From assembly GCA_034509495.1 (NCBI GenBank), contig CM067507.1, positions 30,574,892 to 30,638,891 on the forward strand: 64,000 bases of DNA. Direction: 5' to 3'. This document shows positions 1-12,937 of this stretch, piece by piece (the stretch's first letter is position 1; every line of letters starts with the position of its first letter). Under the pieces are notes generated by a model. It searched no databases and was not told the DNA's origin. It saw nothing but the letters and a program-made list of their open reading frames with translations. This stretch comes from Acestrorhynchus altus (lineage: Eukaryota > Chordata > Actinopteri > Characiformes > Acestrorhynchidae). The position numbers and the translations under genes are program-made.

Positions 1-2947
1 GTGATTTTTTTAAAGTGAAGGAATTTTCATTGCCATCCTGACAAAGACTTCTCCTCCAATATCTGTACAGGAGAGCATTGCTCTGAAAAGGAAAGCCACA
101 GACAGATCTTTATGAAACTCCTGAGGATTAATTTGACACCAGGCAGAGGTGGCGGCGGTGGAGGTGGTGGTGGTGGAAGAGAGGGAGAGGAGAAGAGAGA
201 GAGAGCGCGCCAGAATGAGAGAAAGAGAGAGAGAATGTTTCCTTTGTCAGAATAATTGCTCTCAGCCATTCTAGGTTGCTGGAGCTGCAGCAGATTATAG
301 GATTTGCACCCATGTAGATTTGCTGCTGAGGCGCTTTGGTGGATCTTTTCATTTCTGGCTCTGCCAAGGCTGCATCTCTTCGCATACACAGCCACATAAA
401 TAGCCCAGCTCCTCCACAACATGGGGCTTTATTCCGTGAGACAGGCAGCCGACTGAGAGAAGAGCACATTAGCTAAACGCGTGTCAACAGGAACAATTCA
501 AGTGTCAGCTCTCAAAGCACGGCATTAAAAGCAACTAAATATAAACAGCGAGGCAGGGCAGCTTGCTCGCGGACCCAGTTGGGGCCAGAAATTGGCAAAA
601 TTGAGTGTGCAGAAATGTGGCCTTCCTGAAAAAAGGCAGTTTAAAAAAAAAACAATTACAATCCCAGTTAATGAGAATGCTGTTCTAATCCACCTGAAAG
701 AAGACGGCAAACTCAGGGCTTTGAACTCTGTAGGTTTCAAGTGCAATTCAAATTCACTTTGTGTACGATGTCAACAAACATTAATTATAGACGAGAGAGT
801 CTAATCAGTTGGCATCACATGGAAATAATTACAAAATGTTCTGTTGATCCATTTTACATTTGATAAGGGGCGAAAAAAGGAGCGTACTGAATTGGAGCGA
901 GAGATTATTACTAGATCAAAACATTTGCATTCGCTGTCCATTGTTTATGAGTGCAGTTCAAAGAGAGCATTTCCATTTCAAAAGGGTAGAAATATGGATA
1001 ATTCCTTGTCCAAACACAAAAACAACAGAAAGAACTGTTCTCTACCAGAATATTAAGAAAGGCAGAAACTAAACAAGGAGAAGGAGCCTCACAGTGAACT
1101 AAAATACCCTCCACTATACTTAATCTACTATATGCATATATATGTAGATGATCAAAGACCTCGCCAAGGTTCTCTTTCTGCTGCTTTTTTCTATAATTTA
1201 CATGCAGATAAACAAAACAAGTTCAAACATCATTGACTAGTGAAGTCAAGGCTGTCTGGAGGAATAAAGGACATAGCTAAACTCAATGAAAGCGTGTCAG
1301 CTCAGCCGAATACAGGCCTGTTTAAAGTTAGACTCTAACAGCCTGCTCAAGAGAGAGCGAGCTGCAGTCTCTGCTGCAGGGGATACAAGTTCTAAAATCT
1401 TCATCAGGCCCCAGCAGGCTTCTTTAAATGCTGGTTTTGCTCCACTTTCTGTGGGTGGTCATTTATCTGTCCAGCAGCTCCAGTTCCTGCTCTGTTCAAA
1501 GTCATCTTTCTAATCCTCCTGTCAAACCTAGCGTTCATGGAATTCGCCAGCATGCGCATTAAGACTCAAAGACAGTCAGGCAACCATATCAGTAGATAGC
1601 ATTTAAGAGCACTTCTCTTCCAGATGACTCACTGAAATTCTCTGCAGAACATTAGCAATCCACATAACTCCTTGGTGTGAGCCCATGACATGAATGAACA
1701 GATGAGCACCTTTTATCATGCCTCAAATCTAAACGAGAATCAATTCGCTTAGAAAAACGATTTGCATAGTGATTTTGAAGATTGTTATCTATCCATTTAC
1801 TGCACTGAGAGTGACTCATTAAAATTGATAAGTTGTGGCTGGGCGTAAGAATGCATTCATATGAAATCTGACAAAATAACTATGGACCATTAACATTCCT
1901 ATGAATTCGTAAAATTAGCATGAGCACTCTGATTTTCTACACCCAGTGATGGATCCAAATCAACAGCACGAAGAATTCTGCAGAGCATGCCTCGTCTATT
2001 CATAAATACAGGTTTTAACATTTCCCTCACTCTTGAAAAACTGACTGTGTGTCTGCAACATTTTGCCAGAGCTGGAATTTGTTCTTTAAAAACTTAAAAG
2101 TTTACAAAAGTTCAGATTTTTTTAAAAATATTTTTAAACCGAAGTAAATTGCCAATTTTTAAATGAAGTAGTTCTGATATAGTGTAAGTGTTTGATGAAA
2201 AGTGACACAGTTCTCTAGCCATACATGCCCATGCCATAACAACACTTAATTTGAGTGTCTCCCGACCCTGTCAGTTTGTCCAAATGCTTATGGTATCTGA
2301 GCATAAATTATTATTTGATTTTAATGGCACTATATTTAACCGTGGCTCTCTATATAACCATTGCCTTTAAACATTCATTTTGAGCTGAAAGGTCAATACA
2401 TTCTTTATGACTTGGAGAACAAAATTCTTGGGATGCCTAAATCTTCACTGAAAAAAAATGATGCTCTGAATTTAATAAGATTTAAATTGGTCACATGTGA
2501 ATAAAATGAAACATACTGCTTGCCAAAAGAAGAAGCAAACACGGCATTTGTGTTGTGTTTATGTGCAACTTAATAACTTTAAATTGTGTAAATATAAAGC
2601 ACTGTTTTTATCAGTATAATGGGAAAAGAAATGGTCTGCTGTATAGATACTATAGAAATCCTTACTGATGAGGTTAACTAAGGTCAAAGGCCTCCCTTAT
2701 AGCCAGTCCAGCCTGGTCTGTGAGTTGCTGGGCCCATCTGGCCTCGTTTGTGGTCTGCTTGGATCCCCACAGGTCCGGCGAGGTCTGTAAGGTTGGGTAT
2801 ATATCCAGGCCAGGCATGAGGCTAAATGCAGAGGTTAACCACATTGACATTTTGCTACAATTTCACAGGGCATTTGGCAGGGAGGAAGCAGTGGGAATCC
2901 AACTCGAATTCTTATCTGTGAGATGCAGCAGACAAAGCCCTTCTGAC

Positions 2948-2953
2948 ATACAC

Positions 2954-3005
<52 letters not shown>
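2948..3005. repeat. (CA)n microsatellite
   Basis: Imperfect CA repeat interrupted by TA steps at its left end, then a pure CA run. Confidence 0.95.
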
Positions 3006-3009
<4 letters not shown>

Positions 3010-4429
3010 CTCACTCTGGCCTTACAGCCTTCACAAAAGTGACCTCATTTCTCAATCCTCCAAAACACCCAATTGTCATGGAATGCAATCAAACACTCAC
3101 AGCAATCTATTAAAATGCATTCTTAGACAGTAGAGATAGTTACAACTAAAAACAAAAGCAGGATCAACTCTTTTTAGTGGAAACTTAAACCTGGGTATCA
3201 GAAGGTGGGAAACAAGGAATACAAAGGGACCCAGCATTGAATCTTAGCGTGAATGGTCCCCTTCCTCCATGTTACCTACTAAAAGAACCACTACCATGGA
3301 AAGCTGGTGAATCCAGGACTGGTGAGGATGGACAGGGTGATGTAGTGGTTGACTGTATAAAAGGATGGAAAGAGGCCAAACAGGGGGGTGGGGGACATAC
3401 GGATTGGAGCATGGAGCCTTTTTGTAACTGCAATGAGAGCAGGTTCTTTATACTCTCTTGAACATAATGAATATAACCTGAATATAAACTGATCTGTAGT
3501 AGTTAATCTCCAAGCTATTAAAAGACATTATATTGACTTAAAAGCATCTGTGACAAAAGTCACAGACATTTGTTCCAGTTACTGCTCTGTTGTGAAGCAT
3601 AATTCCCATGTAATTAAAATTATAAGGTAGATGTTTAGTTACAGTCCACATGTTCTGTATCAGGTTCTAGGTGTGTAATGCAATGTCATTACCTGTGTAA
3701 GTTTAATGATACAGTGATTGGATTTGAACTGGAAGTGGACATGCCAAAATCTGTTTGAAAGCTTAACAGCTCCTTTAAGTAGACAGTACATAATGCTTAG
3801 ATTAGGCTACTGGAGCAATCCACTGGTGGCCACTCTTTGTTGATTCATAAGCTAGTCAGCCCTGCCATATTGAGGCTATGGGATACAGATCAGACAGAAT
3901 CAAGAAGAGCAGACAAAAGGAAGTTTCATTAAGCTATTCAGATGCACCTAAAGAGGCATATGAGCAAGAGCACTTTAACAAGAATGTAGACAATCTGGAG
4001 GCCATCAAAACTGGGACGGTTAAAAAAATATATTTACATAAATGCAGAGCTAAATATTTGTTATTGTTAAATAATGTTTTCCTACTTGTATCCCTCATCA
4101 CTTCTATGAAAGAGATGTGTAAATATGCACAAATGTATGTCTAGCTTTATGTTACAAATGTGTAGAATGTTCCATATAACTGATATATTGTGTTTTTTTA
4201 AAACAGACCTTTACATAACTCCCATTAAATAATAATAATGCTCCGTAAAAGTGTCATAAATAGAATGAATATCTGTCATTTTTGTGTCAAAACAAAGCCA
4301 TTTAATGCACAAATGCACAATTCACCACACTTTACTAAATGCTTGTGAGTGTTATGAAGTTTGTAATCTACTGAAAATATGTTACCAGGTGTCATAAAAT
4401 GCAAGCCTTTTTCCGACCTTCTTATTTTG

Positions 4430-5240
4430 TCTCTAAATGAAAAAAAATCCTAATTTTATGGCGGCCTTGTGAGGGGATTTGTACAACGGGCCCATTGTAA
4501 AGCTTTGTTTTACTTATTGGGTGATCCTAGGCTCCTCAAATATGTTTCATCTAAGACAAATCAAGAGAATCTAAATATTTGTATGAATCTGAGCATGTTC
4601 TAATAAAAAATGACTTTTTTGCTTTACATCTCAGAATCTATTGGAAATGAATCATTTGTAATGATTGGATTGACAATGATTATTTATAATAATAATTGAT
4701 TCAAAACCCTTGACAGCCTTTATTATTTTAGTTATTTATGTATGCATCATTATCACCCCTTCTCAGGACTTTTTTTCTGACATTTTAACATGGTGTGAGC
4801 AAAGAAATGCAGTAACCAGGCCCATAACCCAATATCTGGGCCAGTGATGTCCTCAGCCCTGCCCCTTCTGACTGATCAGTCAGAGTCTGCATGCAGATTG
4901 AGCATATACATAAGAACAGAGCACTAAACATGCCCTGGAAGCTCTTTTGGCATTTAAACTGGGATTTAATTCAATGATTTTAGCTGTTTTCTGAGCTGGA
5001 TTACACTGAAATTTCATAACACAAATCAAATAAAAATGTATTTGTATAGCATTTTGTACAACTGATGTCACAGAGCAGCTTCAGAAATCGAAAAAGAAAA
5101 AAGATTATCAACACAGGAAAAAAGGATAAAAAAAAGACCCCATAGTGAGCAAGCCAGCAGAGGTGGAGGAAGAAACCTTGGGAGGAACCAGGCTCACAAG
5201 GGGGACCCCTCCTCCTCTGGTCAACTACTTATACATAGTT
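4430..5240. repeat. Interspersed repeat family A, copy 1
   Basis: This stretch matches 57080-57500 in the same order: a GATCCTAG.CT.CTCAAATAT block (4522-4542 against 57185-57205), an ATTTG.ATGAAT block, an ACATGC.CTGGAA block, and TTTTCTGAGCTGGATTAC (4987-5004 against 57439-57456). A separate piece, CTGATCAGTCAGAGTCTGCATG (4871-4892), recurs at 22930-22951. The right end (5150-5240) carries a GGAGGAACCAGGCTCA...CCTCCTCCTCTGG stretch that I recall as a common fish interspersed repeat. No transposase coding was recognised, so the class is unknown. Confidence 0.6.
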
Positions 5241-5314
5241 ATTTAGGGGACACTGAACCCCCACATATCTCTTCAAACAGTAGCAACTAATTTGGATCTA
5301 TATACATTTCTACA

Positions 5315-5553
5315 TAGTTGGTGATAGTTGGCGGGTGGGCAACTAGTCCAGGGCAGGGTGGGAAACTATTGAACACACTAGTGAATTCATACACCAGGGG
5401 GCAGTGAGCACACGTACCCAGAGTGGTGGGCAGCCCTATCCTCAGCGCCCAGGGAGCAGCCGGGGAGTTCAGTGCCTTGTTGAAGGGCAGTTCAGGGATT
5501 CGAACTGGCAACTTTCCAGTCACAAGGCTGGTTCCCTAACCACCAGGCGATAG

Positions 5554-5556
<3 letters not shown>
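5315..5556 (-). mobile_element. tRNA-derived SINE
   Basis: Read on the minus strand, this begins with a tRNA-like head: TAGCTATCGCCTGGTGG (A-box-like, about 5540-5556), then GTTCGAATCC (B box, about 5496-5505) some 35 nt further on. The body follows with TGCCCTTCAACAAGGCACTGA and a CACTGCCCCCTGGTGTATGA segment. This order is typical of fish SINEs transcribed by RNA polymerase III. A long CA microsatellite abuts the 5' end. The exact family name is not assigned. Confidence 0.75.

Positions 5557-5625
<69 letters not shown>
5557..5625. repeat. (CA)n microsatellite
   Basis: About 34 pure CA units, directly abutting the head of the SINE. Confidence 0.97.
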
Positions 5626-5626
<1 letters not shown>

Positions 5627-7214
5627 AGATGTTAAGCAAGGCTGTGGGGAAGATCTGCGGTGGGTTGTGGCACTGAACAGTTGGATTGAGAGAGAGAAAG
5701 AGGGAGAGAGAGGGTTTTGTGTGAAGCGACTCCCTGCAATTTGTTTGCTCTTGCATCCAGAAGATTTATGTCTGCCTTTGCACTGCAGAAAGACACCACT
5801 TCCACCCCTCAAATCCCCACGGCTGCCAGGCAGATGCCTAAAAACAGGTTGCTCGAACTGAAACAGGTGACTCAGGGCCGGCCCCACCACCTCAGGAAGA
5901 CAGAGGGATAAACGATAGAGGCCAGGGAGGGGAATGAAAGCACAAGAACAGAAGAAAGTGAGCCTTTAATGTTCAGCTGGAGCCGAGGCATCTGCTTCTC
6001 ATATCGACACACTTACAGAGAGAGCAAAGGGGAATGGGGGGGATCGGACCCCAGCTTTAGACTCGAGCACATACATATGAAATCAAATCCCTGCATTGAC
6101 AGCTCCGCTCTGCTATTGATTACGCACAGCGCAGAGGAGGCTTATGGGACATCATTGAGGGTGGTGTGAAAGGGCAATTCAAAACTTGACATATAAAAAC
6201 GTCACATTGGAAAGAGTACAAGTGCATCACTGCTTTACAGCTCACAGGCCTGGTTCGTCTGACTGCACAGCCAGTTACAAAGCAGGAATTTCCAGCCATT
6301 CTAGAGTATCAAACAGTGGAAACACATTGCTGAGGATGGAATACAATGGAATACAATTCCCGGAATATAACATGACATAATAGCAACAGTTCAGCCTTCC
6401 GCTTTTATTCATATATACTGTACATATTGTACAGATGACATCATGCCTTTCAACCTCATGAAGTTGTACAATGCATGTTGCAGATTAACGAAATGCCTTA
6501 GGGAGGTCTGAATGGAGGAAGACTGATTTGGTTATTTTATCTTCAGAAGGTGTTGAGGAAATATAAGTGTCAAAGTTCAAATACAAAATATATCTTCAAA
6601 GCTGAAACGTGTACTATATTGGTATCCCTGATAACAGCTTCTGCTAACATCAGCAGCATGCCTGCAGCCTCTGCCAGTGAAGCACACTGTTGAACGTTTA
6701 ACCATAATAATGTGGATAACATTTGTACTGTTGCTGAAGGACACTTGCAGCTTGTATTTCGATGCACGACAAAAAGAAACATTTTGTTTTGTGTGTTGCA
6801 TCTGTTGTGAAACAAGCGTTGCAGAAAGGTCCTGGCTTTTAGGTGCATTGTGTCTGACCTTGTGCATGACTGCAAGACCATTGTGCTGGATTTCATTGTG
6901 CATACTGATAGAAAAAGAAATAGAAAGTTGTTTTCTTTTTTGTTTTACTTTGTTGTTGTTTATGGTTTGTTTGTTTATTTTTTTTGATGGATGACCAGGT
7001 ATATGTGCAGTGTTTACCTGTGGAAGTGGTGGCACTCTGCTGCTGTCTGCAATATTCTCCTGGAAAACCTTGAGTCTGCGCATTTATGTGGACTTATGTG
7101 CCCTGACACAATTCCCATATTGCTCAGGAATGGTTTGAAGAACATGATGGAAGATTCAAGATGTTGCCCTGTCCTGCAAATGAACTAGAACACAGTCCAT
7201 CCGAGCATTAAGTA

Positions 7215-7560
7215 TGATCCATGGTGGTTCATCATTAGAGCTAACAGGACCAACAGGATCTGGTGTTTACACCTTGTGGCCACAGCATTGAAGCATTGCT
7301 GTGAGTATTTGATTGCATTGAGTGATTTAAGTATTAGTTAGGTTAGAATGTTGGATGGTCACCACTCTGCCTCAACTGCCCAATTCATCCCAGAAGTACT
7401 GGATGGAGCTCCATTTTTCCAGAGAACACAGCTCCACTGCTCCAAAGCTCATTTGTTTGCTCCAAAGAGATCTATACAGGGCCGAGACAAGCTGTGTGTG
7501 CAACTTAAAGAACTCGTAGTGCGTTTTAAATCAACTGATGGTTTTTTGGAATGAAGGTAA
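7215..7560 (+). mobile_element. Non-autonomous DNA element relic, family B copy 1
   Basis: Contains the family B signature: AGCATTGCTGTGAGTATTTG, then GTTAG..TTAGAATGTTGGATG, CAGAAGTACTGGATGGAGCT, CAGAGAACACAGCTCCACTG, and GACAAGCTGTGTGTGCAACT. The same blocks occur in order at 37765-38205 and inverted at 17185-17645, 27262-27665 and 42965-43290. It has no coding capacity. I remember this as an abundant short element with ACACTATAT-type termini in otophysan fishes; the superfamily is not settled here. Confidence 0.7.
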
Positions 7561-8299
7561 TGCAGCAGAGAGCAGCACTGCAGCTCTTCCAGAGGAGAAA
7601 CTCTGACTCTCCTCAGGGTTTCACACCAGCTCTCCTGAGTTCAGGCTCTGTGCCATAGTTGACATATGGGAGAACACCCCACCTCTTACAGAACAACTTC
7701 CCTCCCAAATGTGTTTCACCTGCACCTCCCATCAAACAGCACCCTGCTGAGAAAGGAGAGGTACATTCAGAACCTGCAGAGTTCCACAATGTTCTGCTCT
7801 TCAGCTTCCCTCCGGTATTGTTTCTCTCTCCTAAAGTTTCTCTCCCCTGCTTCTTTCTCACTTCTACTGTCACACACTAACGGTGTCAAACAGATGGAGC
7901 TTTTCAGAGGGCCTCGGTTCCTCAAGTGGAGGGGCAGCTTTGGCAGGTTTCACTGTGAAATGAGAGCAAGAGCCAACACCACTAAAGCTCCTCTTGCCCT
8001 GGCCTGAACTTCATAAATTTCACTATTGTCTTTATTGCCATCAAAGTCATTACACTTCCCATTACAGTGCTGGCCAGCCATGTCATAGGCAACATTAAAG
8101 TGATCTACAGGATCAGAAAATAGATTAAAGGAAAGGAAGTGAAGGAAGGATATTTTTTCTCCTTCCTTTTCCGTCCTTTCAGCAGCTTTGAAATGTGCTG
8201 GCCATACGAGGAGAACAAAGTTCTCTCTGAACAGAAACCCATTTCTGTTCTACATAGCTTTACGTAGCTTTACGTAGCAGAGAACTGTCCAAAATGTGT

Positions 8300-9150
8300 C
8301 TCCAGGCCTTTTCACACCTGACACCTTTAGAAGTTCTTTGTTTTTGAAACTTTATGCCCATTTTATTTTGGTTAGATTTGGTTCAACACTGCAATATGGT
8401 GTAGATGAAGGTGAAGATCCTTCAGAATCTATACGGGCTGTCTGCCTATACTTGACATTACTTGTTTTGTTGAGTAAGGTGGAAACCAGCAGCACCAACT
8501 TCAAGCACAGTGCTCAAGACTAGTTCAAACTCACAAAATAAATGAGCTCACCATGCAACAGTTATGTCTTCACCAACGGAACCAGCCTCATGATGCTCCC
8601 ACCATTCAATCTGCTTCTACTGTTTGACCCACAAGAGTGGCAACATATGTATCACAGATCCTGTAAAAGATGTGTAGTAAAAGTTCAATCACTTCATCTC
8701 ATGAAATCTCTAAATGTCATATACTGAACATTCTGGATGAGTCACAGGACAGTGTGTGAATGCACATGACCTCATTTATAAAATGCCAGTGTGTTTGGTC
8801 AGCATCTCAGACAAAACCAGTTCTCTACAACACATCTAACCATTTAATCAGTTTAATTAAATATCATATATTACATATTTTAATTTAATCAATATTTAAA
8901 ACTGGTTCCAGGATCGTACGGGTAAATGGGTGATGACAGCCTACCATAACCTTCTGAAATTGGTCCAAAAATGTTTTTTTTTACACTGTAAATGAAATGA
9001 ACCATGGTTATTCATGATCTGGACTGAGAACACCTCTTTTGTTTGGACCAAATTTTGGTCCTTTGGTCCAGGCCATGGTTTGAGGCACCTTTCAGACCTT
9101 CTATTTTGGTTTGGATCAAAACATATAGATGTGAAAACATGCTCAATAAT
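8300..9150. mobile_element. hAT-like MITE relic (possible)
   Basis: The left part has CTTTTCACACCTGACACCTTT (from about 8309), followed by TTGGTT..ATTTGGTTCA. The right part has GTTTGGACCAAATTTTGGTCC (9040-9060), TTTGGTTTGGATCAAA and GATGTGAAAACATG (about 9129-9142). The two ends are roughly inverted (TTTTCACA.CT). TTTTCACACCTG ends with GGTTTGGTCC interiors are what I recall of fish hAT-type MITEs. There is no transposase frame. The interior may be unrelated sequence. Confidence 0.4.
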
Positions 9151-10028
9151 GACAATTTAAACAAAATATGCTCCTGACATGTCAGCACATTAATAACGAT
9201 ACACACCTGTTTACTGTAAACAAGAGGAAGGAACAGCCTTCTGTTTATTTCTTCTAGATTTGATATGTACAGAGAAAGCTGTGTACAGTATGTATAAAGA
9301 CTATGCAAAAAAAAACAAAAAAAAAACCAAAACAAACAAAAAAACAATTGCACTGTGCTTACATGAGTTACCTGGACACCACTTTACCTCTGGAGAATAC
9401 AGACAATGTAAAAGTCATAAAAATACAAATACTCTTTTTGTTTTTAAACAATAAAGCAGGTTGTTTGTGATGTGATGATATGTGTTATAACAACAACTAA
9501 AAGAAAGTAGAATAATTGTATCATAAAATATGTGCATTCCACAACATGATAGCTTTAGAAGTATAAACATCCTCCCTCCTTCCAGGCACTTAAACCACCT
9601 CCAGCATCTCTGACATCTATCCAATGCATAAAAATACACAATCTGAAATATGAAAACAGCTAATGGCCAACAACGGCTGATGTTCTGGAAAGTCATTTCA
9701 CAAAAGAGACAATACTCGAGATCCATCATACCACAGGAGCAAGTACCATTATTTCCTCCAACCACAGGAAGACATTTGTCTTTGCTGCAAATATAAGATG
9801 AAGTTACTGTATTTTGTTCCTCACAGAAGAGAAAAGGAAAGAGAATGAATGAGTGAAAAGGCCAGAAAGTGTTTTGTTCTGTCTCTGTTGGAGACTCTAC
9901 AGCGATGCCTGGCTCGGCCTTTCCCTCAGAGTGACATCACTGCTGCTCTTTCAGCTTTTACTCTGATGTCCACTGCCAAGCATTTCATCCAACTGCCAAT
10001 GTTCAGATGTGGGAGAGTCATGTTACAG

Positions 10029-10032
<4 letters not shown>

Positions 10033-10109
<77 letters not shown>
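10033..10109. repeat. (CA)n microsatellite
   Basis: About 38 pure CA units. Confidence 0.97.
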
Positions 10110-10112
<3 letters not shown>

Positions 10113-10640
10113 TTAAGTTATAATAAGGTCAATCAAATTCTAAGACTGAAAACTGGAAAGAAATTGATTTTGACCAGATAATTGTTTTATTTATTATATT
10201 AGAAATTCTTATTCTAAAACATAAAAATATATTCAGGCAGGTGATTGTAATCGTAGAAATTGTTAAAAATCTAAAAACTAATATGGCAAGTGATTCCAAA
10301 CCTTTGAACACAACAAATATGTGTGTTGTTTTTGATCTTTTGTGACCATATTAGTCTGATTTCTGTCCTATTAAAACACCTCCACAGGCAGAAAGCTTCA
10401 AAAAGAACAATTTGATGTCGTTCTACAGGACTGAATTTTGGATTATCATAATAATGATGATACAGGGAGCTGGAGCTGAAGGCATGGTGGGTGTAAAGGT
10501 CAGAATGAGGTCAGGTTGAACATAAGCACTAATGTTTTACTGCATACAGAGTGTGAGTGAGTCCCTATTAACCCGCTTGATAACATATTCAGTATGGAAC
10601 AGACTTGGCCTCTGACTTAGCCAGTGTAATCAAAAACTGG

Positions 10641-10642
<2 letters not shown>

Positions 10643-10690
<48 letters not shown>
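10643..10690. repeat. (CA)n microsatellite
   Basis: About 24 pure CA units. Confidence 0.97.
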
Positions 10691-10692
<2 letters not shown>

Positions 10693-12310
10693 TGACATCC
10701 AAATCAACTTTTCATCACAATGCATTAATTAACAGTCCAGCTTTGACCCTGGTCATATGAATGATTTCCCAGGACAGGTGCGTGCAGGAGCGTGATGGAG
10801 GATTTTAAGCTTTAGCAGCTTTGTGCAGGGCCTGGGGTTGTGTTGTGATAGGTACAGAAGGAGAAAGTTGGGGAGAGACAATGGACAGAAGGATGAGATA
10901 AATATTCATGAAGCTTTAAGCTGTAATTCCTGTGTAGTTTGTATTGATTTTCTGTGGAATACTGTATTGATCAATGTATACATTTTAATGCATTTATGTC
11001 TCTGAAATTCCTTAATACACCTTATTTCATAAGGAAGAGGGGGGTGGCTGGAGCTAAATCCCAAAGGCCTTCCTATTGAACATATTGTGTAGGACACTAC
11101 ATGGGGAACACATGTGGTTCAGCCAGCTCTGGATTTTCTATGAAGGCTTCTGGGTGAAAGGATCATAACCCATCCATACTCAAACACCATACATTTCAGC
11201 CTTACAGCTTAAACCTCTGGGCTCTATCTCTACCTCTCCAGCTCACATGCACACACACACACACACGTACACAACGACCTCTCCTTTGCAATACTCAGAA
11301 ATATATTTGAAGCGCTCTCATACCCTCTCCTTTCCCGAACACTGCACTCAACATTCCAAATTGATGCTCGATTTGAAATAGGATATGTAGGTCACAGCAC
11401 TGTACGAATACCAATGCAGCCAAGCCATATGCTGGCTGTCATGTGATTGTCAAGGATAGCTGGAAGGGATTCGGTTTAAAAATACAACACTCATACAAGC
11501 ACCACACACACCCACCAACATACCAAAACAAGACTGTTCATCTCTGGTCTTGGAGTGGTGTTTTAATCTGAGTCATCTGATCTGGTAATTACCAGTAGGT
11601 CATTTAGTAGGTGTCCTTGAGCAAGGGAATCACTGGACACCAGAGCTCCAGGACCAGATTTGGACAAGCCTTTACTGAGGGTTGTTATGGATGCTGGCAG
11701 ACGACAACTACATATTAAAAAAAACAATACCAATGCATTGTACAGGACGTGTTATTAAAGATATTCAATAACCAAATGTTGTTGCTTTTTCAGTTCAAAG
11801 TCCTGAAAGGGACAGTCCAGCAGTGTTCAAACAAATCTCATTTGGCTTCATCTAAAGTGGTCAGTCAGTTACCACAGATGGTATGGCTATGATATCAGCG
11901 ATGAAGCATAACAACATAAGCATAATCCTTAACAACAACAACAAAATCTGAATGAGAAAAACATCTAAGAAAAAGTAAAAAAATAAGTAATAATGTGGAT
12001 TTCGTAGGGCCCAAACTGACTTTAAACAATTTATTCTTTAAATAAAAAATAAACAACCAAACAAACAGAAACCTACTGTCATTTGTTACATACTAGTTAA
12101 CTAGGGAGGAATTTGTGGTAGTTCATTATCACTGTAGGTGTGTGGGTGGAACATTTTACAGGTTCCTGCTTCATTACGCATGGAAACTACGGGTGTAACT
12201 GTACCTGTATTCATACTAAAGCATTCTACAGACTTTTAAGTTTGAATGTGCATGGAATTCTGGGAATTAAAGAGCATTTTTGAGCATTGCTATGGGAACC
12301 GTAGTCTTGT

Positions 12311-12371
12311 TTTCTCCTCACACATAGACAGAATGGCTAAAATATGTTCATTTTTATTTTCTTTCTTTATT
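12311..12371 (-). terminator. pard3 polyadenylation signals (candidate)
   Basis: On the minus strand two AATAAA hexamers lie at 12366-12371 and 12353-12358, within an A-rich context. They are followed about 25 nt later by a GU-rich stretch, TGTCTATGTGTGAGG (12316-12330). Tandem AATAAA plus a downstream GU-rich element is the normal vertebrate cleavage and polyadenylation layout. Cleavage would fall near 12335, giving a 3' UTR of about 600 nt. A longer 3' UTR ending further left is possible. Confidence 0.45.
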
Positions 12372-12937
12372 CTTTATCACTCATTGTTCTGTTTGCAATG
12401 AAACAGCTGAAGCGCTACTGTCTGTTGTAATAAGTGAAAAGACACTTCGCCCAGCCTTAGGCATTTGCCTTTTTCCTGTTTTGACAAACTAGTTTCAAAC
12501 TCTGATCTCCAAATCACAATGTAATCTGAACCATGCATTTTGCGTACAGTTACAACCCTACTGGATACTATACAAGTTTATAAAAATTAAAAGTAACCAG
12601 CCCTCTACCTTTAGGACCTGTATTATTAGTCTAATCGTTGTACATTTCAATTCACACTCGAGTTACACAAGGGTTGATTTTCTAATTCAGCGATTGCCAA
12701 ATGGCATCTATTATAATTGAGTTTTCAGTCGATTTCTGTTTAAAAAAAAAAAAAAAGTTAAACTTACTGACTGTGGTAACTAATGAAGTGATACAGATGG
12801 GCAGTTCAAGATTAAGTTGAAAATTTCTAGAGTTTGTTTTTAAGTCTCCCTCCAGTACCCCTGTGCAATGCTGGTGTGGCCCAGCGGAGCCCTCCAGTAC
12901 ACTCATCCCCCCAGTCTCTGTTTTCTTTCTGCCCCAA
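12335..12937 (-). other. pard3: pard3 3' UTR (inferred)
   Basis: This lies immediately after the pard3 stop codon on the minus strand. It contains a poly(T) run on the sense strand (from the A run at 12741-12754) and no AATAAA hexamer until the pair near 12353-12371. The extent is inferred from the polyadenylation signals and has no transcript support. Confidence 0.45.

Larger units (their letters stand above)
1..12334. other. Intergenic DNA downstream of pard3
   Basis: No coding exon is recognisable here on either strand. Open frames are short, lack recognisable motifs, and many are translated dinucleotide repeats. The region holds a purine-rich GGT/GA patch (149-235), several CA microsatellites, a SINE, one copy each of repeat families A and B and a MITE-like relic, all listed separately. 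The stretches 236-2940, 3010-4420, 5630-7200, 9150-10030, 10110-10640 and 10700-12330 look like ordinary unique AT-rich DNA in which I see nothing specific. Confidence 0.6.

Noticed and set aside
5492..5556. Possible functional tRNA gene on the minus strand
   Set aside because: A and B boxes are present but there is no acceptor-stem pairing, and the body continues as a SINE.
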